Origin: an uncultured Saprospiraceae bacterium
GTDB lineage: Bacteria; Bacteroidota; Bacteroidia; Chitinophagales; Saprospiraceae
NCBI GenBank assembly: GCA_938016265.1
Contig: CALLWB010000079.1
Coordinates: forward strand, 1 to 64,000
Length of the DNA: 64,000 nt
Direction of reading: 5' to 3'
Part shown: positions 44,118 through 52,469 of the stretch, piece after piece
Layout: every line of letters starts with the position of its first letter
Position numbering within the stretch: position 1 is the first letter of the stretch
The notes under the pieces: generated by a model
Database searches by the model: none
Told to the model about the DNA's origin: nothing
Seen by the model: the letters and a program-made list of their open reading frames with translations, nothing else
Translations under genes and position numbers: made by a program

Positions 44118-46979
44118 ATGAAACACTTGACAATAATTTTGGTATTCCTGTCTTTTTTATTTTCTCAGACAAAAGCCTTGGGAAATGAAATAGATTCTAC
44201 ACTTTTTAAACTGGCAAATCAAGAGTTTGTGCTTGCTAGTCAATTTATGTATACGGATTTTGATAGTGCCATCCTTCATTTGGATAAGGCCATGGAAATC
44301 AGTAAACAATTGAAGGATGAAGTTAAAGCTATTGGTTGTTCTACCTGGAAAATAAATACGGCCTCTTACCATTTTCGAATGGCGGAATTGAAGCGGTTTT
44401 TACTGGAAGCAGATCAACTTTTTTTAGCAGCAGAGTCGAAGTTGGATAGTTTGGGAGCGAAAAATGAAATGAACCTTAGTATCCAGGTGCATTGGGGGAA
44501 TTATTACTATAAACTAGGCGATTTTGATAAAGCAAATGGCTATTTTGACCAGATGATTGATGCCTTAAAGGATAAAGAAATCCTATCTTTTACGGATTAC
44601 GAATACTTGGCCAGCAACCATAATTACAAAGGCACTATTCACAAGAAAAGAGGGAATTACCAACCCGCTATTGACAATTTTTTACAAGTACTTCATTATT
44701 CAGAAGAGTGTCTGAGAGTCCATAAACAGCCAACAAGAACATCTATTGTCATCAAACACCTTGCAGAAACATATCAACTAAAAGGTGATTATGATAATGC
44801 TGAAAAATATTATGTAAAAGGCATTAATCAAAGCAAAAAAAGAAAACAAAAAAGTCGTAATTCTCTAATCAATTATTACAACGCTTTCGCGAAATTTTAC
44901 ATCGAAAAAACGGAATTCGATTCTGCCTTATTTTACCTCGATGAGTCCTTGAAAATTCACACCGAAAAGGATCCCTTTTTCCTAGAAACCTACCAACTTA
45001 TCGGTGAAGTGCGCCGAGAATTAAATGATCAGCCCAACGCACGGTCCTACTTCGAAAAAGCCCATCAGGCAGCTATCGATCTGTATGGCGATAATCACTA
45101 CAAAGTTGCAGCGATCAACCTTGCACATGGGAAATCGTACGAGAAAAATCAGCAATGGGACATAGCCTCCACCTACTATGACAAGGCAATACAAAACTTA
45201 CTACCCAACTATCTGTTGAACAAAAAGTTGGTCGCTCCTCCAATAAAACAGGTGTATGCCCCCAAAGAATTGGTGGAAGCACTATCAAATAAATCGAATG
45301 CCCTTTTCCAATTGTATAAAGAAAAAAACAGCGGAAAGGTGCTCGAAAATTCCTACCAGTTTGCCCTCCGTACAATGGATGTGATTGACAGCCTGCGCTT
45401 GGACTACGATTCAGAAGCTTCTCGACAGTTTTTAGTCAACAAAAGCTATCCAATTTTTGAGCAAGCGATGGCCATTTGTTATCAGTTGTACAAGGATCAA
45501 AACGAGCCCAAATACCTGGAAGAAGCTTTCCGAATTGCAGAAAAAAGTAAAGCCGTTTTATTGCTAGACGCGCTTGCCAATGCTAAAGCAGAACAGTTTT
45601 CAGGCATCCCGGATGAGGTACTCGAAAATGGTCGGCAAATACAATTCAATATAAAACAGCTGGAGAACAACCTCCGAAGGGCCTTGCTAAAGAAGAAATC
45701 CGAAGAAGCGGTTGGCGTACTTAGAAATGAATTGTTTGAAGTCAAACAGAACTACCAGGCATATATTAAACAACTAGAATCCGAACATCCAAAATACTAC
45801 CAACTAAAATACGATCTAAGCACAATTACGCTTAGTGAATTAAAAAAAGAATTGTTGAATAACAATAAAACAACCTTGGTTGAGTATTTTATTGGGGAAG
45901 AAAATATTTATGCCTTTACAGTCAGCAAACAAAGGTCAAATTTGATCCAAATTCCGGCCCATTTTCCCTTGAAAGACTGGGTGAAGCAACTTCGTGATGG
46001 CATCGCAGAAAAAATCCCGGAACAAGCAGCAATTGACTACACTGCAAGTGCCTTCCAGATATACGACAAGCTGCTATCCCCGCTGACGCTTCAAGAAAAT
46101 CTAATAATAATACCGGATGGTGTACTAGGATATGTACCGTTTGATGCCTTACTGAAAAGGGTAGTGCCAAACGCAGAAGTCCGTCAGTATTCTACGCATC
46201 CATACCTTATAAATGACCATAATATTACCTACTGTTTTTCAGCCACCTTACTACGAGAAATGACGAACAAAACGTCTGCTGCGAACAAATCGTTTTTGGG
46301 TTTTGCTCCCTCGTTTAGTTCCTACAATTCTCTGGATGCAAGTCGGGAAATGACAAAGCAATTGGTGGCCGACTATCAGGGCGATTTTCTAGGAGACACC
46401 GAAGCCACCAAATCAACATTTGAAAAAAAGGCAGGGCAGTACAATATTGTACACATTTCTTCCCACGCTATTGCGAATGATTCCTTGCAGGATGCTTGTT
46501 ATCTGGTTTGTGCAGAGACCAACAACCGGGATGATTTTTTGCTTTATAATCGGGATTTATACCAACTTGATCTCAATGCATCACTAGTGGTATTAGGTGC
46601 CTGCGAAACGGGTAGTGGACAGCTGCAGCGTGGAGAAGGGATCATTAGTTTAGCACGTGGCTTTTCTTATGCTGGAGCAAGCAGTCTTCTCACCACACTT
46701 TGGAGCGTAGATGAAGCAACCACAGCCAATTTGCTGCAATCTTTTTACAAGCACCTCCAGGCAGGCACTACGACCGATGCAGCGCTCTTGCAGGCAAAAA
46801 GAACCTACCTGGCCAACCCGCCCAATGAGAAAAAGGCGCATCCTCGATATTGGGCCGCGCTTATTCCTATCGGAGACATGCAAGCTGTAAATAGCGCTAG
46901 TAGCTGGTGGCCTTGGTCCTTGGGGCTTTTTGGTGGATTATTGCTTGTGGTTGGTTATTTGTGGAGTCGGAAAAACTGA
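44118..46979 (+). CDS. Periplasmic TPR-CHAT (caspase-like) protease with C-terminal membrane anchor
   Basis: A 953-residue protein with a signal peptide (about 1-22). TPR units cover about 35-430 and a linker coiled coil about 490-560. The CHAT domain (about 650-925) has the catalytic pair H783 in IVHISSHA and C829 in LGACETGSG. It ends with a membrane helix (about 930-950, LGLFGGLLLVVGYLW) and a basic RKN tail. CHAT domains are clan CD cysteine proteases (as in Csx29/TPR-CHAT and eukaryotic separase-related proteins); here signal peptide and tail put the active site outside the cytoplasm. It is the last gene of the sigma, anti-sigma, lipoprotein cluster, so regulated proteolysis that frees the sigma factor is a natural hypothesis. 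Confidence 0.88.
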   Translation: MKHLTIILVFLSFLFSQTKALGNEIDSTLFKLANQEFVLASQFMYTDFDSAILHLDKAMEISKQLKDEVKAIGCSTWKINTASYHFRMAELKRFLLEADQLFLAAESKLDSLGAKNEMNLSIQVHWGNYYYKLGDFDKANGYFDQMIDALKDKEILSFTDYEYLASNHNYKGTIHKKRGNYQPAIDNFLQVLHYSEECLRVHKQPTRTSIVIKHLAETYQLKGDYDNAEKYYVKGINQSKKRKQKSRNSLINYYNAFAKFYIEKTEFDSALFYLDESLKIHTEKDPFFLETYQLIGEVRRELNDQPNARSYFEKAHQAAIDLYGDNHYKVAAINLAHGKSYEKNQQWDIASTYYDKAIQNLLPNYLLNKKLVAPPIKQVYAPKELVEALSNKSNALFQLYKEKNSGKVLENSYQFALRTMDVIDSLRLDYDSEASRQFLVNKSYPIFEQAMAICYQLYKDQNEPKYLEEAFRIAEKSKAVLLLDALANAKAEQFSGIPDEVLENGRQIQFNIKQLENNLRRALLKKKSEEAVGVLRNELFEVKQNYQAYIKQLESEHPKYYQLKYDLSTITLSELKKELLNNNKTTLVEYFIGEENIYAFTVSKQRSNLIQIPAHFPLKDWVKQLRDGIAEKIPEQAAIDYTASAFQIYDKLLSPLTLQENLIIIPDGVLGYVPFDALLKRVVPNAEVRQYSTHPYLINDHNITYCFSATLLREMTNKTSAANKSFLGFAPSFSSYNSLDASREMTKQLVADYQGDFLGDTEATKSTFEKKAGQYNIVHISSHAIANDSLQDACYLVCAETNNRDDFLLYNRDLYQLDLNASLVVLGACETGSGQLQRGEGIISLARGFSYAGASSLLTTLWSVDEATTANLLQSFYKHLQAGTTTDAALLQAKRTYLANPPNEKKAHPRYWAALIPIGDMQAVNSASSWWPWSLGLFGGLLLVVGYLWSRKN

Positions 46980-47266
46980 CGTCTAGCTAATCGCTTCCAT
47001 GTGTAGCACTAGTTATAATTAAAAATCAAAATTCCAATAGCCATAGTTCCCTATGTTTAGTATATTGATGCGGAAAGTAGTTAATGAAGGATTGGTTAAT
47101 GGTAAAATGATTTGGTTTCGACTGCAGAGCAATTCAATATTAATAGCACCTCACAATCAATTAGAGTTCAGCTCCAGAGGAGCGACACTATTAACCATTA
47201 TTCTTTTAACGCTTATACCCTAACCATTAGACGATTAACTGTTAACCAATCCAACCATTAACTACC
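46980..47266. other. Intergenic region with inverted repeats, possible dispersed element
   Basis: GGATTGGTTAA (47089-47099) recurs inverted as TTAACCAATCC (47242-47252); inside are the small hairpin GCTCCAGAGGAGC and several TTAACCATTA words. No gene. The segment CTAGCTAATC at its start (46983-46992) resembles the intergenic repeat at about 52480-52590. Confidence 0.45.
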
Positions 47267-47785
47267 TTGAAAGTAATCAAAGCCAACGAATTCTTCAAAG
47301 ACAAGCTCTACGAAAGTCTATCAAAAATCATGAAACCCATCGTAGTAGCCGACAGCATACAAACCCCAGCAAACATGGGCATGATACTCCGAGTAGCGGA
47401 CAATGTAGGCTGTGGCAAGGTGATCTTCGTGCAAGAAGAATTCTCCGTAAGGAAAAATAAAATAAAAAAAACGGCCCAGACCAGTTTCAAAAATATCCCC
47501 TGGGAAGTTTGCACCCCTGAAGAACTGGATGATAAACTTCCCGCTACCTATCGGCGGATTGCCATCGATACGGTGGAGGACTCAGTTGGATTGTATGAAT
47601 ATGGATTTCCCCCACAATGCGCTTTTTTTGTAGGCAACGAAGCACATGGCATTTCCCCTCAATTACTTGCAACCTGCACGGATTTTGTCCATATCCCGAT
47701 GCCTGGGAATACCATTTCTATGAATGTTTCCCACGCCTTGGCGGTAGTGTTGTTTGAGTGGGTTCGCCGATCCACCACTAAGTAG
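47267..47785 (+). CDS. SpoU/TrmH-family RNA 2'-O-methyltransferase
   Basis: A 172-residue protein with the three SPOUT motifs: TPANMGMILRVADNVGC (motif 1), FVGNEAHGIS (motif 2) and IPMPGNTISMNVSHALAVVLFE (motif 3), which form the trefoil knot that binds S-adenosylmethionine. Target is probably a tRNA or rRNA ribose; which one cannot be told. The long form needs a TTG start at 47267; the ATG at 47330 gives 151 residues that still contain every motif. Its 3' end overlaps the convergent helical-repeat gene by 8 bp. Confidence 0.88.
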   Translation: MKVIKANEFFKDKLYESLSKIMKPIVVADSIQTPANMGMILRVADNVGCGKVIFVQEEFSVRKNKIKKTAQTSFKNIPWEVCTPEELDDKLPATYRRIAIDTVEDSVGLYEYGFPPQCAFFVGNEAHGISPQLLATCTDFVHIPMPGNTISMNVSHALAVVLFEWVRRSTTK

Positions 47786-49250
47786 TCGGTCGGTGTTTAT
47801 TGCCAAGCTGACGTTCCATAATTGTTTTTAGCCAGGACTTTTGAACGACATCCGCCGTGCCATCCAACTCCTTGTATATCTTTTGCAAGGCGGTCTTATC
47901 GTGTTTGTTGCCAGATATTTGTCGAATGAAATAGATGAATTTTTGCATTCGTTTGGCCATCAATTCTTCAATTTCTTTCTGGCGAACTATGTATTTTCGG
48001 AAAGCCTCTAGCGCGTTTTCCAGCAAATTAACTTCGTCCAGGTCATAATAACACAGGATTCGAATGATCTTTTCATACGTTTTGTCAGTAATGTTGATAA
48101 AATTCACCTTTGCGTTTAGATAATCAAGTGCAATCTCTGCTTTCCCCGCACGTTGATGCATAAACCCTTTGCAAATTTGTACGGTGGGAGTTCTCGCATC
48201 TTCCTTGAGGTATTGTTGGTTTTCTTCAATAAATTGGTTGATATAGTCGAACTTCCCAATTCGGCAACCCATGATTACAAAGTTGAAAAAAGTACCGTAA
48301 CTTAAATACCCTTCTTCTAGGAGCAATTTGTTTTCGAAACCATATTTGGACAATTCAAAACTACTCTTTTCTGCTTCTTGAGGATCACTGGTTTGATAGA
48401 TGAGGTACGTGCAATAATTGATAAGTGGGTTGATCAGCCGGACTTTCTCACTATGGCGGAGGTTAGGCATAATCTGGAAAGCGAGTTCTCTCATTTTTCG
48501 GAATGTTTCTATCGAGAAGTCATTGTTTATGGTAGAACGCACGCCCAGGTAACTCAATTGTATGAAAACATCGTCTGTAAATTCTCCATTTTCGATTTTG
48601 TTGATCAGCTCAGGGATCATGGTGATGTCTTTGTTCCCTTTAGCGAGTCCTTCTCGTCCCAAGATGATCCAAGCATGGTGCAATTTGTTGGCGCAATAAA
48701 ATTTATCGAGGTATTCCACTGATTTTTCTACATTCTGTACTTTTTCAGACAGGTAATGGGTGCGAGGGTGGTTAAAAACCTCATTAAGCAGCTCATACTT
48801 CTGATAATAATAATCAACGGCTAAACTTTTGCCGGTCTCTAGGTGCTGATCTAATTTTTTGAATTGTGCAAAGAAAAACTGATCGACATCTCGTTCCCTG
48901 TAAACCTGTAAGAGCATTTTATCCCGATCGTAAGATGGTTCATTTATCTTCAATAGGAGCAAATAGTCTTCCAGCAAATTCTTCAAATCATAGATGACGG
49001 AGTCCATTTTTTTCTGAATTAGCTTGTCATCCATTTTTTTTGAAGCGTGTTCCTTCGGAAAAATCTTAGAGAACAAACTTTGCTTGGTAGGGAGCCCCTT
49101 TTGGCCTTTCAATCCTGGTTTGAGTTCTTTATACAAGTCACGAACTGTTGTTTTTCTATTAAAAAAGTCCGTGTTTACATATCGGCTAAACTCGTTAATC
49201 TCTTGATTAGTAAGTGATTTGAGGAGTACGATTAGTTTGCTGTCCTGCAT
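47778..49250 (-). CDS. Helical-repeat protein of unknown function (family 2 of 2 in window)
   Basis: Predicted 490 residues from the ATG at 49250; an upstream in-frame TTG would add 28 residues but the ATG gives MQDSKLIVLLKSLTNQE, which aligns with the relative at 37661-39199. Two-helix repeats run through the whole protein, no signal peptide or membrane segment. Convergent with and overlapping the SpoU gene. Function unknown; the shared N-terminal pattern LxxLxSLxxQExxxFxxYxN is the only landmark. Confidence 0.7.
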   Translation of the reverse strand: MQDSKLIVLLKSLTNQEINEFSRYVNTDFFNRKTTVRDLYKELKPGLKGQKGLPTKQSLFSKIFPKEHASKKMDDKLIQKKMDSVIYDLKNLLEDYLLLLKINEPSYDRDKMLLQVYRERDVDQFFFAQFKKLDQHLETGKSLAVDYYYQKYELLNEVFNHPRTHYLSEKVQNVEKSVEYLDKFYCANKLHHAWIILGREGLAKGNKDITMIPELINKIENGEFTDDVFIQLSYLGVRSTINNDFSIETFRKMRELAFQIMPNLRHSEKVRLINPLINYCTYLIYQTSDPQEAEKSSFELSKYGFENKLLLEEGYLSYGTFFNFVIMGCRIGKFDYINQFIEENQQYLKEDARTPTVQICKGFMHQRAGKAEIALDYLNAKVNFINITDKTYEKIIRILCYYDLDEVNLLENALEAFRKYIVRQKEIEELMAKRMQKFIYFIRQISGNKHDKTALQKIYKELDGTADVVQKSWLKTIMERQLGNKHRPTT

Positions 49251-49520
49251 GAATGGGCTGGATTGGTTATAAAAAAGAACAATAAAGTTTAACATTGCCA
49301 GGTACAAAAATAGCAGAGTTTTTGGGTTCAACAAATTAAAAAAAAAAGGAGACTTGTATTATTTTGTCCGAGGAGAAAGTTGTTAAAAAAATCAAGGAGA
49401 TTGATGCTTAATTTTAGTTGCTGATATATAGAGAGTTAAATAGTGTTATTTAGTGAAATTAGCAAAAAAAATGGAGTGAAAATTCTTAATTTGTCCTAGG
49501 AGATGAGGCATCAAATGTTC

Positions 49521-49528
49521 TATATTTG
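49521..49528 (+). promoter_or_regulatory. -7 element TATATTTG
   Basis: Perfect TAnnTTTG. A TTTG lies 27 bp upstream (49490-49493), further than usual. Predicted start near 49535, leading into the small basic ORF. Confidence 0.35.
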
Positions 49529-49573
49529 AATTGTCGAAAGGGATAACATTTCAGTTTAAGACGAAAAGTAAAA

Positions 49574-49657
49574 ATGGCGAAGGCCAAAATCAAGATGAGA
49601 AGAATGAACTCTCGGAGGAGTTTTAATCACTTAAGTTTTAATACATATAAGAAATGA
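49574..49657 (+). CDS. Possible 27-residue basic peptide
   Basis: ATG-started ORF beginning MAKAKIKMRRMNSRRSFN with ten Lys/Arg in 27 residues, 46 bp after a TATATTTG element. A further coding-looking stretch in another frame (LLRKLIDLVKISDIEKSAAK and onward, about 49670-49775) follows without an ATG. Unknown; weakly supported. Confidence 0.3.
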   Translation: MAKAKIKMRRMNSRRSFNHLSFNTYKK

Positions 49658-49779
49658 AATGGTTTAATTGTTAAGAAAGTTGATTGATCTTGTTAAGATC
49701 TCTGACATCGAAAAATCAGCAGCAAAAAAACTAAAAAGGCAAAGGTTAACGTCTCTATCGACTACTGACTAATACATTA

Positions 49780-49859
49780 AAGTGATACTAAGTCAGTCTC
49801 ATAAGTTTTTAAGAGATTATCTGCTAAAACCAGGTGGATTTATGAGACTGAAGTCACTT
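49780..49859. repeat. Long inverted repeat / stem-loop
   Basis: TCAGTCTCATAA (49793-49804) and TTATGAGACTGA (49840-49851) pair perfectly, flanked by AAGTGA (49780-49785) and TCACTT (49854-49859), leaving a 35-nt loop. No T run follows, so it is more like a structured RNA or a protein site than a terminator. Confidence 0.6.
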
Positions 49860-49951
49860 AAACGACCAAGTCGGAAAAAATAAACAATAAAAGTAGGTAC
49901 GCTAATTTTTAGCACCTCTTTTCAAAGATATTTTAGGTTGGAATAATAATA

Positions 49952-49993
49952 AATGGTCTTCGATTCAAAAGTGATGTCGAGGCCATTTTTTTT
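49952..49993 (+). terminator. Probable Rho-independent terminator
   Basis: AATGGTCTTCGA pairs imperfectly with TCGAGGCCATT, followed by eight T residues (49986-49993). A second hairpin, AGGTACGCTAA/TTAGCACCT with a 2-nt bulge, lies 30 bp upstream. Confidence 0.6.
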
Positions 49994-50353
49994 GTTTGGA
50001 TATTTTGTTAAAACGCCCATTAAAAAAGGGGGGACGACAATTTTCTGAAAAATATTTCGCAAATACATTGACTATTTTTCCCTTTCGGGAACTAATCTCT
50101 CCCCAATTGCATTTATACGATTGTCATGCAATTATTCAATGCACATATCATCACCTTCACTGTTTTTCAAGAACAGTGTTTAGCGCTTCAAGAATCGGAG
50201 CGACAGGGAGCTTTCATTTTAATAGGCGCCTAGCCTTGGAAGTCTCCACCCGGTAATTTTCCGTTTTTATTTTTGTTGGTAGAAAGAATCTATTAGAAAG
50301 TCTTTGGTATAAACTGGGCAGACCGGTTTCTATCCATAACTTTTTTCGAAAAA

Positions 50354-50427
50354 GCTCCTGTAGAGTAATTGGTTAACTCGTCACACTTTCACTGTGGAGA
50401 CTGCGGGTTCGAGTCCCGTCGGGAGTA
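50354..50427 (+). tRNA. tRNA-Glu (UUC), copy 1
   Basis: Folds as a cloverleaf: acceptor GCTCCTG/CGGGAGT, D stem GAGT/ACTC, anticodon stem TCACA/TGTGG around loop CTTTCAC with anticodon TTC (50388-50390), T arm GCGGG-TTCGAGT-CCCGT, discriminator A. The first acceptor pair is G-U and another is T-G. CCA is not encoded. Confidence 0.88.
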
Positions 50428-50561
50428 CTATGTATTATAGGTAGAAAGTAATTGGTACAACTGTGCCGGCTTACGCTGGGCCGGCGTATAGTAGAAAGGT
50501 AAAACGCTTCCCAAGTTTGCAAGGCAAAATCATGAAAATAACTTCTACTTTCTACCAAAAA
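50428..50561. other. Spacer between the tRNAs with inverted repeat and tRNA-like fragment
   Basis: GGTAGAAAGTA (50440-50450) recurs inverted as TACTTTCTACC (50546-50556), enclosing a GC-rich hairpin GCCGGC-ttacgctgg-GCCGGC (50465-50485) and a stretch resembling the 5' half of a tRNA with a CCC anticodon loop (about 50479-50520), listed separately. Confidence 0.5.
50479..50520 (+). pseudogene. Possible degenerate tRNA-Gly-like fragment
   Basis: GGCCGGCGTATAGTAGAAAG then GTAAAACGC looks like an acceptor and D arm, and TTCCCAA followed by GTTTGC could be an anticodon loop with CCC, but the anticodon stem is mismatched and no T arm or 3' acceptor strand follows. Low confidence. Confidence 0.2.
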
Positions 50562-50635
50562 GCTCCTGTAGAGTAATTGGTTAACTCGTCACACTTTCAC
50601 TGTGGAGACTGCGGGTTCGAGCCCCGTCAGGAGTA
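50562..50635 (+). tRNA. tRNA-Glu (UUC), copy 2
   Basis: Differs from copy 1 at two positions only: T loop TTCGAGC and acceptor CAGGAGT, which restores a T-A pair in the acceptor stem. Anticodon TTC at 50596-50598. Same 5' flank (AAAA) as copy 1. A 12-bp perfect hairpin follows. Confidence 0.88.
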
Positions 50636-50654
50636 CTATGTATTGTTACTAGAA

Positions 50655-50692
50655 AGATAGGGGCTACATCCACTTTAGCCCCTATCTAATTT
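50655..50692 (+). terminator. Terminator after tRNA-Glu copy 2
   Basis: Perfect 12-bp stem with a 9-nt loop followed by AATTTG; the T run is short, so termination may be modest. Confidence 0.6.
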
Positions 50693-50810
50693 GTTCATTC
50701 ACCACGACACCAGCCCCTCGTATGCTAGTTATTAGTAAGGGGAAGATTCAAAATAAATGATGCTAGGGCGAACCATCATCCGCCCTGTGCCTATTGATTT
50801 ATTAATCAAT
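50655..50810. repeat. Diverged intergenic repeat, copy 1
   Basis: Shares CATCCACTTTAGC, then CCTA-CTAAT, then CGAA-CATCAT and ATTGATTT in the same order with 52470-52590. The distances differ by some tens of bases, so there have been insertions or deletions. Confidence 0.45.
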
Positions 50811-51001
50811 GATAATTAGTTCAATAAGCAATTAGTTATACCACAATCTACGTTCAGTTTTACACTAGCAAGCCAAGTCATTATACTGGAAGCCTGTAGC
50901 TCTAACAACTACCTTCACTTGACATTGATCAAAATTAATTGTAATTTATATGTTCAATTCTGCATGTACCGATATTTTCTTAACATCTAATACCTATTCT
51001 T

Positions 51002-52366
51002 ATGATGAAGTATCTACTCTCTCTATGTATCTGCATGTCTGTTTTGTTGCTTTCTTCCAATTCCATGTTGTTTGATTTTACAGGGACAGACCCCGACCTA
51101 CCCAATATTCCATTTGATTATGAAATAGATAGTTTCCCGAGTCATTTGGATACTACAGAATGGGGAACAAATGATCCTACCGTTTTTGATTTTATTACGA
51201 ACGACGGCGCAACTCTTGGTAGAGTATTGTTCTATGATGAAAAGCTATCCGCTTCTAATGATATGGCTTGCGGAACCTGCCACTTGCAAGAATTTTCGTT
51301 TGCAGATGACTTGGTCCTCAGTGAGGGTGTAACCCAAAATACGCGCAGAAATTCACTGCAATTAAACGATTTAGGTTGGACGAATAATACGGGGTTCTTT
51401 TGGGACGTTAGTCAGCAGGACTTGCATAGTACGATAGTTCTTCCATTGACAGATCCCAATGAAATTGGTCTGACAGACATCAACGCGCTGATCGCAAAAT
51501 TGAATGCCACCTCCTATTACCCTGATTTGTTTTACAATGCTTTTGGCTCATCAGCCATCTCAGAACAATTAATTGTGGAGGCGTTGGCACAGTTTATTAG
51601 CAGCATCACTTCTTTCAATACAAAATTTGATCAATCGCACGATCCCAATTCGGGGGTGAGCCTAACTCAAAGTGAACTAAATGGCAAAATTTTGTTCGAG
51701 GAACAATGCTCGGTTTGCCATACAGATGGAAGTTCTTTCCTTTTTGAAATAGGAATTGCTGGTTTCACATACCCATACAACAACGGGTTGACTCAAGACT
51801 CGTCCGATTTAGGAGCAGGTGAATGGGATCCAGTACTAAATTTTTTATTTAAACCGCCAACGCTAAGAAATATTGCACTTACCGGTCCTTACATGCATGA
51901 TGGTCGTTTTGCTACCTTAGTAGATGTTATTGATCATTATAGCGATGAAGCTGTTGAAACTTCATGGTCGTCCATTCCTACAGGTGGATTTGGGTTTTCT
52001 CAACAAGAGAAAGACGATCTTCTAGCATTTATGCATACCTATACCGACAATACGATGCTAACTGAAGAAAAATGGTCTGATCCTTTTCCTTTAGTTTCAA
52101 AGGAAGAATTAGTAGAACCTCTGTCCTTAGAACTATCCGTATTTCCTAATCCGGCTGCGGATGTCTTAAATCTGTCATTTGAAAACGCCAAAAATAAAAT
52201 GGCCTTTATAAAGATTTTTAATGTCGATGGAAAATTAGTCAAAAAGGCAAGTGGACATAATCAACAAATTTCTGTTAATATTGGACACCTGATCGAAGGC
52301 AACTACATTGTAAATCTAGAAATTGGTTCAACTAGAAAATCAACTCCCTTCACTATTGTCAGATAA
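51002..52366 (+). CDS. Di-haem cytochrome c peroxidase (MauG/CcpA family) with T9SS type A tail
   Basis: A 454-residue protein with a signal peptide (about 1-22). It has two c-type haem sites, CGTCH (90-94) and CSVCH (236-240), the LGRVLFYDEKLS start of the family and GPYMHDGRFATL (distal haem region). Residues about 375-454 (SVFPNPAADVLNLSF) are a type A T9SS sorting signal. Di-haem peroxidases reduce H2O2 with electrons from small cytochromes in the periplasm; the tail implies this one is carried across the outer membrane and held on the surface, an unusual place. It could be a MauG-like oxidase rather than a peroxidase. A terminator follows. Confidence 0.9.
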   Translation: MMKYLLSLCICMSVLLLSSNSMLFDFTGTDPDLPNIPFDYEIDSFPSHLDTTEWGTNDPTVFDFITNDGATLGRVLFYDEKLSASNDMACGTCHLQEFSFADDLVLSEGVTQNTRRNSLQLNDLGWTNNTGFFWDVSQQDLHSTIVLPLTDPNEIGLTDINALIAKLNATSYYPDLFYNAFGSSAISEQLIVEALAQFISSITSFNTKFDQSHDPNSGVSLTQSELNGKILFEEQCSVCHTDGSSFLFEIGIAGFTYPYNNGLTQDSSDLGAGEWDPVLNFLFKPPTLRNIALTGPYMHDGRFATLVDVIDHYSDEAVETSWSSIPTGGFGFSQQEKDDLLAFMHTYTDNTMLTEEKWSDPFPLVSKEELVEPLSLELSVFPNPAADVLNLSFENAKNKMAFIKIFNVDGKLVKKASGHNQQISVNIGHLIEGNYIVNLEIGSTRKSTPFTIVR

Positions 52367-52378
52367 AAAATTGCAAAG

Positions 52379-52425
52379 AATAGGAGCCTGTTTGCTGCGC
52401 TTCGGCAGGCAGCTTCCTATTATTT
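52379..52425 (+). terminator. Rho-independent terminator
   Basis: AATAGGAGCCTGTTTGCTG pairs with GCAGGCAGCTTCCTATT with G-U pairs and bulges, then TATTTTA. Confidence 0.75.
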
Positions 52426-52469
52426 TACATTACCTGATCGGCTATAAAAAAAAACGTTTCACATAAAGA

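Larger units (their letters stand above)
49251..50353. other. 1.1-kb intergenic region with small ORFs and hairpins
   Basis: No large gene. Contents: a TATATTTG element (49521-49528), a 27-codon basic ORF (49574-49657), a long stem-loop (49780-49859), two terminator-like hairpins (about 49894-49921 and 49952-49993) and a 7-bp hairpin CACTGTT/AACAGTG (50158-50178). An 86-codon frame at 49996-50256 needs a TTG start and looks like chance. Confidence 0.6.
50636..51001. other. Intergenic region with terminator and first copy of a repeat
   Basis: Hairpin AGATAGGGGCTA (50655-50666) / TAGCCCCTATCT (50676-50687) follows the tRNA. The stretch to about 50810 resembles 52470-52590. The rest to 51001 is the AT-rich leader of the cytochrome c peroxidase gene; no clear promoter seen. 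Confidence 0.6.

Noticed and set aside
49996-50256. 86-codon frame before the tRNAs
   Set aside because: It needs a TTG start right after a terminator, and its composition (His, Cys, Phe-rich) does not look coding.
50373-50558. 61-codon frame on the minus strand ending in a TPDGTRTRSLHSE-like peptide
   Set aside because: It is the reverse complement of tRNA-Glu copy 1 and its spacer, a common false gene.
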